A stretch of 5,477 nt of DNA from Actinomycetota bacterium (GCA_019347595.1 JAHWLA010000185.1:1-5477); one strand, 5' to 3'. Counted from the first letter of the stretch, positions 1-5,140 are shown. The notes: generated by a model from the letters alone, not told the origin. Program-made: numbers and translations.

Positions 1-279
1 GAAGCGCTCGGCGCGGTGCGGGGCAACGCCGCGCTGCTGTTGCACGAGGACGATGCCGACGCCGACACCGTCGTCGAGTACCTGGCCCGCTGGGCGCTCC
101 TCCCGGAGCCGCGGGCCCGCAAGTCGGTCGAGTTCCTGTCCGACCCGACGTGGCGCGCCTACATGACGTGCTACGTCGAAGGCCTGCCGCTGTGCCGCTC
201 GTTCGTCGCCGGCGACCCCGCCCGGTTCGAGCGCCTCATCGCCGAGCAGGTGACCCCCGACCAGCTCACGGCGAGCTGA
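1..279 (+). CDS. C-terminal end of an uncharacterised protein (5' end outside the window)
   Basis: The frame is open from base 1 and stops with TGA at 277-279, so 92 codons of the C-terminus are visible. A GTG at 16 is in frame but is probably internal, because the reading frame runs on to the window edge. The segment reads as a helical, acidic region: GNAALLLHEDDADAD, then LARWALLPEPRARKS, then FLSDPTWRAYMTCYVEGLPL, ending EQVTPDQLTAS. I have the impression of a family of uncharacterised bacterial proteins with this kind of ending (arginine-rich helix, W-R-x-Y, Y-x-x-G-x-x-L, E-Q-V-x-P), but I cannot name it, and any catalytic motif would lie upstream. There is no membrane segment in the visible part. 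The lyase gene follows after 67 bases with a hairpin and a possible new promoter between them, so joint transcription is not required. The coding call is firm; the function is unknown. Confidence 0.75.
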   Translation, partial: EALGAVRGNAALLLHEDDADADTVVEYLARWALLPEPRARKSVEFLSDPTWRAYMTCYVEGLPLCRSFVAGDPARFERLIAEQVTPDQLTAS

Positions 280-301
280 GCCGCGGCTCCACGTCGGGCC
301 G

Positions 302-322
302 CGGCCGACTTGGCGTCGGCCG
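302..322 (+). terminator. Possible hairpin terminator after the first gene
   Basis: CGGCCGAC (302-309) pairs perfectly with GTCGGCCG (315-322) around a 5-base loop, TTGGC, 23 bases after the stop of the upstream gene. No T-run follows, so this would be a U-less hairpin of the kind often proposed for GC-rich actinomycetes. GTCGG at 293-297 could pair with CCGAC at 305-309 instead, giving a competing fold. In a genome this GC-rich an 8-bp stem can also arise by chance. Confidence 0.35.
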
Positions 323-340
323 GTTACCGACTCGTAGCAT
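323..340 (+). promoter_or_regulatory. Likely promoter of the CoA-ester lyase gene, possibly giving a leaderless transcript
   Basis: TAGCAT at 335-340 fits an actinobacterial -10 hexamer (TANNNT) and ends 6 bases before the ATG at 347, so transcription would start at or next to the start codon. There is no Shine-Dalgarno sequence ahead of the ATG, which agrees with leaderless translation. GTTACCG at 323-329 lies 5 bases upstream of the hexamer and recurs in the same position at the acyl-CoA dehydrogenase gene. A weak -35-like TTGGCG at 310-315 has a long 19-base spacer. CGGT-T-ACCG (321-329) is a small dyad. Confidence 0.45.
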
Positions 341-346
341 TCGCCC

Positions 347-1288
347 ATGTCCGCGCGCACCCGGAACCTGCCCCGTCGTTCGTGTCTGTCCGTCCCGGCG
401 TCCAGCGAGAAGATGCTGGGCAAGGCGCCCGGCCTGCCCGCCGACATGGTGTTCCTCGACCTCGAGGACTCGGTAGCACCCCTGGAGAAGGAGTCGGCTC
501 GAGCCAAGGCCGTCGACGCCGTCAAGAACCAGGACTGGGGCGACAAGGTGCTCTGCGTCCGCGTCAATGCGTGGGACACCAAGTGGACCTACGGCGACGT
601 GATCGAGGTGGTGGGCAACGCCGGCGAGCGACTGGAAGAGGTGATGCTCCCCAAGGTCCAGTCGGCCGCCGAGGTCGTGGCCATGGACCTCCTCCTCACG
701 CAGGTCGAGCAGAACGCAGGCCTCCCCATCGGGCACATCGGCATCGAGGCGCAGATCGAGACGGCCCGCGGGCTCATCAATGTCGAGGAGATCTGCGCGG
801 CATCGAAGCGGCTGGAGACGATCATCCTCGGGCCGGTCGACTTCTCCGCCTCCATGGAAATGCCGTCGCTCTCGGGTGGCCTCCAGATTCCCGAGTACCC
901 GGGCGACTACTTCCACTACCCGTTCATGAAGATCCTCATGGCCGGTCGCGCCAACGGCCTGCAGGTCATCGACGGCCCCTACGTCAAGGTCCGCGACCCC
1001 GAGGGCTTCCGCGACTTCTGCACCCGCACGCAGATCCTCGGCTACGACGGCAAGTGGGCGCTGCACCCCGACCAGGTGACGATCCTCAACGAGGTGTTCG
1101 CGCCGACGCAGGAGCAGTTCGACCAGGCCTGGAACATCCTCGACGCCTACAGGGCGGCGACCGAGGGCGACCGCAAGGGCGCCGTCATGTTCGGCGACGA
1201 GATGATCGACGAGGCGTCGCGCAAGGTGGCCGTCAAGGTCGTGTCCCGCGGCGAGCGCGCCGGCCTCCAGCGCAGCGCCCCGCAGTAA
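347..1288 (+). CDS. mcl: HpcH/HpaI-family CoA-ester lyase, probably malyl-CoA / beta-methylmalyl-CoA lyase
   Basis: A 313-residue cytosolic TIM-barrel lyase of the citrate lyase beta/malyl-CoA lyase family. Visible family motifs are RRSCLSVPASSEKM near the N-terminus, DLEDSVAP (38-45), RVN with Arg72 as the likely CoA-ester contact, PKV (102-104), EAQIETARG with Glu138 and GPVDFSASM with Asp165 as the expected Mg2+ ligands, and GKWALHPDQ (235-243) near the C-terminus. The length matches the roughly 318 residues of proteobacterial Mcl1 better than the shorter CitE-like lyases. The expected reaction is cleavage of (2R,3S)-beta-methylmalyl-CoA to glyoxylate and propionyl-CoA, possibly also reversible cleavage of malyl-CoA to glyoxylate and acetyl-CoA. 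The methylsuccinyl-CoA dehydrogenase-like gene in this window supports an ethylmalonyl-CoA pathway role. The start is the ATG just after a -10-like TAGCAT. The glycosyltransferase begins 7 bases after the stop. Citramalyl-CoA or another 3-hydroxyacyl-CoA could be the substrate instead. Confidence 0.85.
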   Translation: MSARTRNLPRRSCLSVPASSEKMLGKAPGLPADMVFLDLEDSVAPLEKESARAKAVDAVKNQDWGDKVLCVRVNAWDTKWTYGDVIEVVGNAGERLEEVMLPKVQSAAEVVAMDLLLTQVEQNAGLPIGHIGIEAQIETARGLINVEEICAASKRLETIILGPVDFSASMEMPSLSGGLQIPEYPGDYFHYPFMKILMAGRANGLQVIDGPYVKVRDPEGFRDFCTRTQILGYDGKWALHPDQVTILNEVFAPTQEQFDQAWNILDAYRAATEGDRKGAVMFGDEMIDEASRKVAVKVVSRGERAGLQRSAPQ

Positions 1289-1295
1289 CGACGTC

Positions 1296-1988
1296 GTGAC
1301 CGGCGGGCGGCGGACCCCGACGATCGACGTCGTCGTCCCTGCCCGCAACGAGGGGCTCACCGTCGCCGATGTGGTGTCGACGTGCCGCGGGTGCACATAC
1401 GCGCGCGACGTCATCGTCGTCGACGACGGCTCCACCGACGACACCGCCGAGAAGGCGGCCGCGGCCGGGGCGCGCGTCGTCCGTCGCGAGCGGGGCGGTT
1501 CCAAGGCCCACGCCATGGCCGCCGGGGTCCACGCCGGCGATGCCGACGCCGTCCTCTTCGTCGATGCCGACCTGCGGGGGCTCGCCTCCCACCACCTCGA
1601 CGACATATGCCGGCCGTTCGTGGAGGGGCGTGCCGTCATGTCGATCGGCACGTTCGACTACGGGATGTGGAACCCGCTGGTGCTGCGGCTGCCGCCGACG
1701 ACGGGCGAGCGCGTCGTTCCCCGGTGGGTCTTCGACGCCGTGCCCCCCGCCAAGCTCGACGGCTACACCATCGAGGTGATGCTCAACGAGGTCATCGCCG
1801 AAGGCCGGCTGCCGACCGTGGCCCGCGTCATGACGGGCGTGTCCCACCGCACCAAGCGGGAGAAGTTCGGCCCCGTCGAGGGCTGGCGACGGACGTGGCG
1901 GATGTTCTGGCAACTCGTCGGCCTGGTGCGCGTGGTCCGCCTGCGCACGTACTTCTTCTACCTCCGCGACCTCACCGTCGAACGGTAG
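1296..1988 (+). CDS. Family 2 glycosyltransferase (small, soluble, GT-A fold)
   Basis: A 230-residue single-domain GT-A enzyme. The N-terminus carries IDVVVPARNEG (10-20), the nucleotide-binding start of GT2 enzymes, followed by VIVVDDGSTDDT (39-50), GGSKAHAMAAG (67-77) and FVDADL (88-93), whose Asp90 and Asp92 form the metal-binding DxD. Further on are TTGERVVPRWVFD (135-147), DGYTIEVMLNEV (155-166), where acidic residues would give the catalytic base, and SHRTKREKFG (183-192). No obvious membrane segment is seen; the C-terminal helix (about 197-230) is rich in Arg, Trp and Leu and could touch the membrane. The layout resembles short dolichyl-phosphate-mannose-synthase-like or glucosyl-3-phosphoglycerate-synthase-like enzymes, but donor and acceptor cannot be read from sequence. 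The GTG start lies 7 bases after the lyase stop with no clear Shine-Dalgarno, so translation is probably coupled to the lyase. Confidence 0.85.
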   Translation: MTGGRRTPTIDVVVPARNEGLTVADVVSTCRGCTYARDVIVVDDGSTDDTAEKAAAAGARVVRRERGGSKAHAMAAGVHAGDADAVLFVDADLRGLASHHLDDICRPFVEGRAVMSIGTFDYGMWNPLVLRLPPTTGERVVPRWVFDAVPPAKLDGYTIEVMLNEVIAEGRLPTVARVMTGVSHRTKREKFGPVEGWRRTWRMFWQLVGLVRVVRLRTYFFYLRDLTVER

Positions 1989-2013
1989 GTCCGGCCCCTT
2001 GGTCCGATGGGCG

Positions 2014-2019
2014 TAGCAT
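2014..2019 (+). promoter_or_regulatory. Candidate -10 element of the secreted repeat protein gene
   Basis: TAGCAT lies 42 bases before the ATG at 2062, giving a predicted leader of about 35 bases with a Shine-Dalgarno. The octamer CGTAGCAT (2012-2019) is identical to the one at 333-340 ahead of the lyase. No convincing -35 hexamer is present at normal spacing. GGTCCG occurs twice upstream (1988-1993 and 2001-2006, 13 bases start to start) and could be an activator site or chance. Confidence 0.35.
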
Positions 2020-2052
2020 GCGCGCAACGGCCCAACGCGGGGTCAAACGAAT

Positions 2053-2058
2053 GGAGGT
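2053..2058 (+). promoter_or_regulatory. Ribosome binding site of the secreted repeat protein gene
   Basis: GGAGGT at 2053-2058 matches the anti-Shine-Dalgarno well and lies 3-4 bases before the ATG at 2062, a slightly short spacer. It supports that ATG, which also gives a full signal peptide. An ATG at 2051 is in another frame. This is the only clear Shine-Dalgarno among the four gene starts in the window. Confidence 0.6.
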
Positions 2059-2061
2059 CAT

Positions 2062-3345
2062 ATGCGAGCTCGGCGGCAGTTGCGTACCTGGGGGCGGGTC
2101 GGTGTGCTCGCGGTGGCGGTAGCGGCATTCCTCGTGCCCGCCTCGCCTGCGCAGGCAGCAGGCACAGTCACGGCAGACAAGACGGCGATCGACTTCGGCA
2201 ACCAGCGAGTCGGCACCTTCGGCGAGTTCGAGACGGTGACGTTCACCTTCACAGGCGATCCGGTCACGGTCACCGCCGTCGAGGTGAAGAACGGCGAGAC
2301 AAACGACTTCGTCGGGGGAACCGACTGCCTCACGTCCAACGACGGCCCGAAGACGTTCACAGCAGGCGATACATGCAAGGTGTCGCTGGTGTTCCTGGCG
2401 CTCGACCGTGGTGAGCGGTCCGCCGAGCTGCACCTGATGTCCGACGCCAGCGACAGCCCCGAGGTCGTGGCCCTGTCCGGCACAGGGACCGTCGGCTACT
2501 ACCTGGCGGGCGCCGCAGGACAGGTGGCCGGCTTCGGTGACGCCGAGGACTTCGGCGACATGTCCGACGCCGACCTCAACGACCCGATCATCAACATGGC
2601 GACGGTGCCGAACGGCGACGGTTACTGGCTGCTCGGTGAGGACGGTGGCGTGTTCGCCTTCGGCATGGCCGAGTTCTACGGGTCGATGGGCGGGATTCCG
2701 CTCAACGAGCCGATCGTCGGCATCGCATCGACCCCGACCGGCGAGGGGTACTGGCTCGTTGCGCTCGACGGCGGCGTCTTCGCCTTCGGCGACGCCCAGT
2801 TCTACGGGTCGATGGGCGGCCGGCCGCTCAACCAGCCGATCGTCGGCATGGCGTCGACCCCGACCGGTGAGGGCTACTGGCTCGTCGCCCTCGACGGCGG
2901 CATCTTCGCCTTCGGCGATGCGGGCTTCTTCGGGTCGATGGGCGGCAAGCCGCTCAACGAGCCGATCGTCGGCATGGCGCCTTCGCCCTCGGGGGAGGGG
3001 TACCACAACGTCGCCCTCGACGGGGGCATGTTCCAGTTCGGCGACGCCAAGTTCTTCGGCTCGATGGGCGGCCGGCCGCTCAACCTGCCGATGATCGGCA
3101 TGGCCATGTACCCGACCGGCGAGGGGTACTGGACCGTCGCCATCGACGGCGGGATCTTCGCCTTCGGGGACGCGCCGTTCATGGGCAGCCTCGGCGGCCA
3201 AGGCGTGAACGACGTCATCGGCATGGCGAGTACGTCGCCACCCGTCGACATGGAAGCGGTCATGGCGGCGTCGAGCAGTGGCTCCGGCCGGTCGCTCGGT
3301 GCGGCGGCGCCGAACCTGCCCGACCACCGCAAGCACGTCGACTGA
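2062..3345 (+). CDS. Secreted protein: Ig-like choice-of-anchor D domain plus six 42-residue propeller-like repeats
   Basis: A 427-residue exported protein. Residues 1-32 form a Sec signal peptide: an Arg-rich start (RARRQLR), hydrophobic core VGVLAVAVAAFLV, and a signal peptidase I site at PAQA-A (after about 32). Residues about 35-142 look like a choice-of-anchor D / ASPM-SPD-2-Hydin type Ig domain: IDFGNQRVGT, the acidic DFVGGTDC, AGDTCKVSLVF, RSAELHL and the closing VVALSGTG. Cys89 and Cys105 are the only cysteines and probably form a disulfide. Residues 145-390 are six 42-residue units with the core GYWLVALDGGIFAFGDA, FYGSMGG, PLN.PIVGMA and TPTGE. Residues 391-427 form a polar tail with no LPXTG motif or membrane helix, so the protein is probably released or held non-covalently at the surface. 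Repeats of this kind are frequent in exported Acidimicrobiia proteins; six units suggest a six-bladed beta-propeller. The ligand is unknown. It has its own promoter and RBS and ends before a strong hairpin. Confidence 0.88.
   Translation: MRARRQLRTWGRVGVLAVAVAAFLVPASPAQAAGTVTADKTAIDFGNQRVGTFGEFETVTFTFTGDPVTVTAVEVKNGETNDFVGGTDCLTSNDGPKTFTAGDTCKVSLVFLALDRGERSAELHLMSDASDSPEVVALSGTGTVGYYLAGAAGQVAGFGDAEDFGDMSDADLNDPIINMATVPNGDGYWLLGEDGGVFAFGMAEFYGSMGGIPLNEPIVGIASTPTGEGYWLVALDGGVFAFGDAQFYGSMGGRPLNQPIVGMASTPTGEGYWLVALDGGIFAFGDAGFFGSMGGKPLNEPIVGMAPSPSGEGYHNVALDGGMFQFGDAKFFGSMGGRPLNLPMIGMAMYPTGEGYWTVAIDGGIFAFGDAPFMGSLGGQGVNDVIGMASTSPPVDMEAVMAASSSGSGRSLGAAAPNLPDHRKHVD
2494..3231 (+). repeat. In-frame tandem repeat, 126-bp period, six units inside the secreted protein gene
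   Basis: Units start at 2494 (degenerate), 2620, 2746, 2872, 2998 and 3124 (short). Each of the first five is exactly 42 codons. Units two to four are the most alike, including near-identical DNA around the ggcgaggggtactgg and ttcgggtcgatgggcggc stretches. The first unit keeps only the frame of the motif (GYYLAG, GFGDAEDFG, LNDPIINMA). The last has one residue fewer (QGVNDVIGMAS in place of RPLN.PIVGMAS) and stops after the GMA strand. The pattern indicates growth by internal duplication with diverged ends. Confidence 0.9.
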
Positions 3346-3364
3346 CGATCCACTCGGATGTGAC

Positions 3365-3392
3365 AGAGGCCCCCTCCTCGGAGGGGGCCTCT
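3365..3392. terminator. Strong hairpin terminator between convergent genes
   Basis: AGAGGCCCCCTCC (3365-3377) is the exact reverse complement of GGAGGGGGCCTCT (3380-3392), a 13-bp perfect match around two bases. Realistically it is a 12-bp stem with a four-base loop. It lies 19 bases after the stop of the plus-strand secreted protein gene and 40 bases beyond the stop of the minus-strand dehydrogenase gene, so it can serve both directions. Only TT follows on the plus strand, so this is a U-poor terminator. Confidence 0.8.
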
Positions 3393-3432
3393 TCGCGTTC
3401 GGCGTGCTCGTTGTCGGTGGCGCCTACCGCCC

Positions 3433-5040
3433 CTACTGCTTGGCGTTCTCCAGGAGGCGGCGGGCGATCACCTTCAGCGCCAGCGTCTCGTCGGCGCCCT
3501 CGAAGATCGACAGCACCCGGGCGTCCACGAAGTAGCGGCTGACGGGGAACTCCTCGGCGTAGCCCATGCCGCCGTGGATCTGCATGGCCTCCCTCGTCAC
3601 CCACTCGGCGGCCCGGCACACGTAGGCCTTCACCATCGAGGCCTCCATGGCGCCCTCACCCTTGGCCATCAAGCGGGCCACGTGGTAGGCGAACTGGCGG
3701 CTGGCCTGGATGACCACGCCCATGCGGGCGAGCTTGGCCTGGGTGAGCTGGTAGTCGCCGACCGCCTTGCCGAACACCTTGCGCTCGGTGGCGTAGTCGA
3801 TGGCCGCCTCGTAGGCCGCCTGCATGACGCCGACGGCGCGGGCCGCCGTCTGGAGGCGGCCGTTCTCGAAGCCCTCCATCTGGAGGTAGGAGCCGCGGCC
3901 CATGCCGTCCTCGCCGCCGATGAGGTTGGCGCCGGGCACGAACCAGTTGTCGAAGGCCACCTCGTAGGAGTGCATGCCGCGGTAGCCGATGGTGTCGATG
4001 GGGCGGCCCTCCATCTTCCCGCCTTCCGCGCCGGAGGCGCCTGACGGCGCAGCTTGCGTCAGCTCGAAGCCGTGGCCGTCGCCCCGCTCCTTGGGGACGA
4101 TGAACAGGCTGAGGCCCCGGTGGCCCTTGGAGCGATCGGGGTCGGTGCGGGCCAGCAGCATGAGGACGTCGGCGCGGGCGGCGAACGTGCACCACGTCTT
4201 CACGCCGTTGATGCGCCAGCCGTCCCCGTCGGGCGTGGCCGTCACCTTGATGCCCGCCACGTCGGAGCCGAAGTCGGGCTCGGTCACGGCGACGGCGTTC
4301 ATGATCTCGCCCGCCGCCAAGCGGGGCAGCCATTCGTGCTTCTGCTCCTCGGTGCCCCCCTTCACCAGCGCCCGGGTGAGGATCTCGGGACGCGTGATGA
4401 GTGAGCCGCCGACGCCCAGCGAGCCGCGGGCCAGTTCCTCGGTCGCCACCACCATGGCGAGGTACTCGCCCTCCCCGCCGGCGGCGAACCCGCCGTACTC
4501 CTCGGGCACGCTGAGGCCGAACGTGCCGATCTCGGCCAGCCCGGAGATGACGCGCTCGGGGATGTCCTCGTTGTGGCGGTGGATGTGCTCGGCCACCGGG
4601 CGGATCTCGTCCTCGGCGAAGCGGCGGAAGGTGTCCTGGACCATCTCGAAGTCGCCGTCGAGGTGGCGCGGCCCTTGCTCGGTGGCCAGGTCGGCCAAGA
4701 ACTCGGGCGACCGGTACGCCCGGAGGAAGTCGCGGGTCTCGTCCAGTGCGCCGGGCGTGGTACCGAAGTCCTCCTCCCGACCGAGGATGCGCACGGAGAC
4801 GTCGTAGACGGCGTCGGCTACGAAGGCGCAGGCGATGCGAGCCTCGACAGCTCCCTTGGCGCCGTAGTCGAGGATGGCGCGGGCGTTCTCGACGGCGGCC
4901 GAGGCATGGGCCAGGTCGTAGGCGACGACTTGGTGGGCGTCGATGTCGCCCAGAGCGGCCAGGTGACGGGCCGCCCCGTCGGTGACGGCCTTCGCCAGTT
5001 CGACAGCGCGGGCGGCGGCGTTGAGGTCGGGAGCAACCAT
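3433..5040 (-). CDS. mcd: Acyl-CoA dehydrogenase with N-terminal extension, probably (2S)-methylsuccinyl-CoA dehydrogenase
   Basis: A 535-residue FAD-dependent acyl-CoA dehydrogenase. The catalytic core starts near residue 128 (DGDFEMVQDTFRRFAEDEI) and shows FGLSVPEEYGG (174-184), the FAD/substrate motif AVTEPDFGSD (251-260), WRINGVKTWCT (275-285), GYRGMHSYEV (352-361), ATERKVFGK (417-425), QIHGGMGYAEE (487-497) and SIFEGADETL (511-520), where Glu514 is in the usual position of the catalytic base. Residues 1-127 are a helical extension (HQVVAYDLAHASAAVENAR) that ordinary dehydrogenases of about 380-400 residues lack. The extension, total length near 547 residues and the wording of the C-terminal half match methylsuccinyl-CoA dehydrogenase of the ethylmalonyl-CoA pathway, which oxidises (2S)-methylsuccinyl-CoA to mesaconyl-CoA and passes electrons to ETF. 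The beta-methylmalyl-CoA lyase-like gene nearby supports this. The ATG at 5040 has no Shine-Dalgarno and follows a -10-like TACCCT. Another long-form FadE acting on a different branched acyl-CoA is the alternative. Confidence 0.9.
   Translation of the reverse strand: MVAPDLNAAARAVELAKAVTDGAARHLAALGDIDAHQVVAYDLAHASAAVENARAILDYGAKGAVEARIACAFVADAVYDVSVRILGREEDFGTTPGALDETRDFLRAYRSPEFLADLATEQGPRHLDGDFEMVQDTFRRFAEDEIRPVAEHIHRHNEDIPERVISGLAEIGTFGLSVPEEYGGFAAGGEGEYLAMVVATEELARGSLGVGGSLITRPEILTRALVKGGTEEQKHEWLPRLAAGEIMNAVAVTEPDFGSDVAGIKVTATPDGDGWRINGVKTWCTFAARADVLMLLARTDPDRSKGHRGLSLFIVPKERGDGHGFELTQAAPSGASGAEGGKMEGRPIDTIGYRGMHSYEVAFDNWFVPGANLIGGEDGMGRGSYLQMEGFENGRLQTAARAVGVMQAAYEAAIDYATERKVFGKAVGDYQLTQAKLARMGVVIQASRQFAYHVARLMAKGEGAMEASMVKAYVCRAAEWVTREAMQIHGGMGYAEEFPVSRYFVDARVLSIFEGADETLALKVIARRLLENAKQ
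4024..4056 (-). other. Possible small in-frame insertion in the dehydrogenase gene
   Basis: Codons 329-339 (QAAPSGASGAE) use CAA, GCT, TCA and GAA within 11 codons, while the rest of the gene overwhelmingly uses CAG, GCC/GCG, TCC/TCG and GAG. The DNA is full of short inverted repeats: GCGCC-GGA-GGCGC (4028-4040), GCGCC-TGAC-GGCGC (4037-4050) and CTGACG/CGTCAG (4041-4046 with 4057-4062). The stretch lies in a Gly/Ala/Ser loop between two conserved blocks, where related enzymes usually have only a few residues. It looks like a small inserted palindromic element tolerated in a loop. Confidence 0.35.
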
Positions 5041-5047
5041 GGCGCAG

Positions 5048-5065
5048 AGGGTACCGACCGGTAAC
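5048..5065 (-). promoter_or_regulatory. Likely promoter of the acyl-CoA dehydrogenase gene, possibly leaderless
   Basis: Read on the minus strand, TACCCT (5053-5048) is a TANNNT -10-like hexamer ending 7 bases before the ATG at 5040. GTTACCG (5065-5059) lies 5 bases upstream of it. The same GTTACCG, 5-base gap, TANCNT, 6-7 bases, ATG arrangement precedes the lyase gene at 323-347. No Shine-Dalgarno is visible, in keeping with transcription starting at or beside the start codon. Confidence 0.45.
5052..5063. promoter_or_regulatory. Candidate operator: TACCG-AC-CGGTA dyad over the dehydrogenase promoter
   Basis: Perfect 5-bp inverted arms TACCG and CGGTA around a 2-base centre, overlapping the upstream edge of the -10-like hexamer, where a bound repressor would block RNA polymerase. 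ACCGACCGGT-like dyads resemble operators of several TetR-family regulators of lipid and acyl-CoA genes in actinomycetes. Naming a regulator from this alone is not possible. Confidence 0.35.
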
Positions 5066-5088
5066 TCCCCCGCTCACATCCACCGCGT

Positions 5089-5135
5089 GTCCCGAGTACA
5101 TAGCGTGCGGAATCCGCACGCTATGTACTCGGGAC
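5089..5135. repeat. Perfect 23-bp inverted repeat with a 1-base centre
   Basis: The arm at 5089-5111 (starting GTCCCGAGTACATAGC, ending GTGCGGA) is the exact reverse complement of 5113-5135, with only A5112 between them. A further 9-bp pair, CCACCGCGT (5080-5088) with ACGCGGTGG (5143-5151), flanks it outside a 7-base bulge (5136-5142) and includes the last codons of the methyltransferase gene. The element lies between two genes both read leftward, just after the methyltransferase stop and about 50 bases before the dehydrogenase start. It may terminate the methyltransferase transcript, but no T-run follows on the minus strand, and the arms contain TACATAGCGT, less GC-rich than the surroundings. 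A repeated intergenic palindrome or a protein-binding site are the alternatives. Confidence 0.9.
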
Positions 5136-5140
5136 GGGGG

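Noticed and set aside
266..1651. A 461-codon open frame on the minus strand across the lyase and the start of the glycosyltransferase
   Set aside because: It runs antisense to two genes with clear family motifs; its product is low-complexity and matches nothing I recognise. Long antisense frames are expected in DNA with strong GC bias at third positions.
2494..3231. Regular repeats as a possible CRISPR array
   Set aside because: The 126-bp period is in frame, contiguous without unique spacers, and encodes conserved protein units.
1972..3336. A 454-codon minus-strand open frame opposite the secreted repeat protein gene
   Set aside because: Its apparent repeats (HRPVELGVAEGEDAAVE and similar) are only the mirror of the 126-bp tandem repeat on the plus strand. 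The plus strand has the signal peptide, RBS and domain matches.
3656..5119. A 487-codon minus-strand frame overlapping the dehydrogenase, and several plus-strand frames opposite it
   Set aside because: Arg/Pro/Gly-rich shadow translations with no domain; the dehydrogenase frame has all catalytic motifs.
5089..5135. Palindrome as a tRNA, phage attachment site or insertion sequence end
   Set aside because: It has no cloverleaf, no neighbouring integrase or transposase, no flanking target duplication and no element body between the arms.
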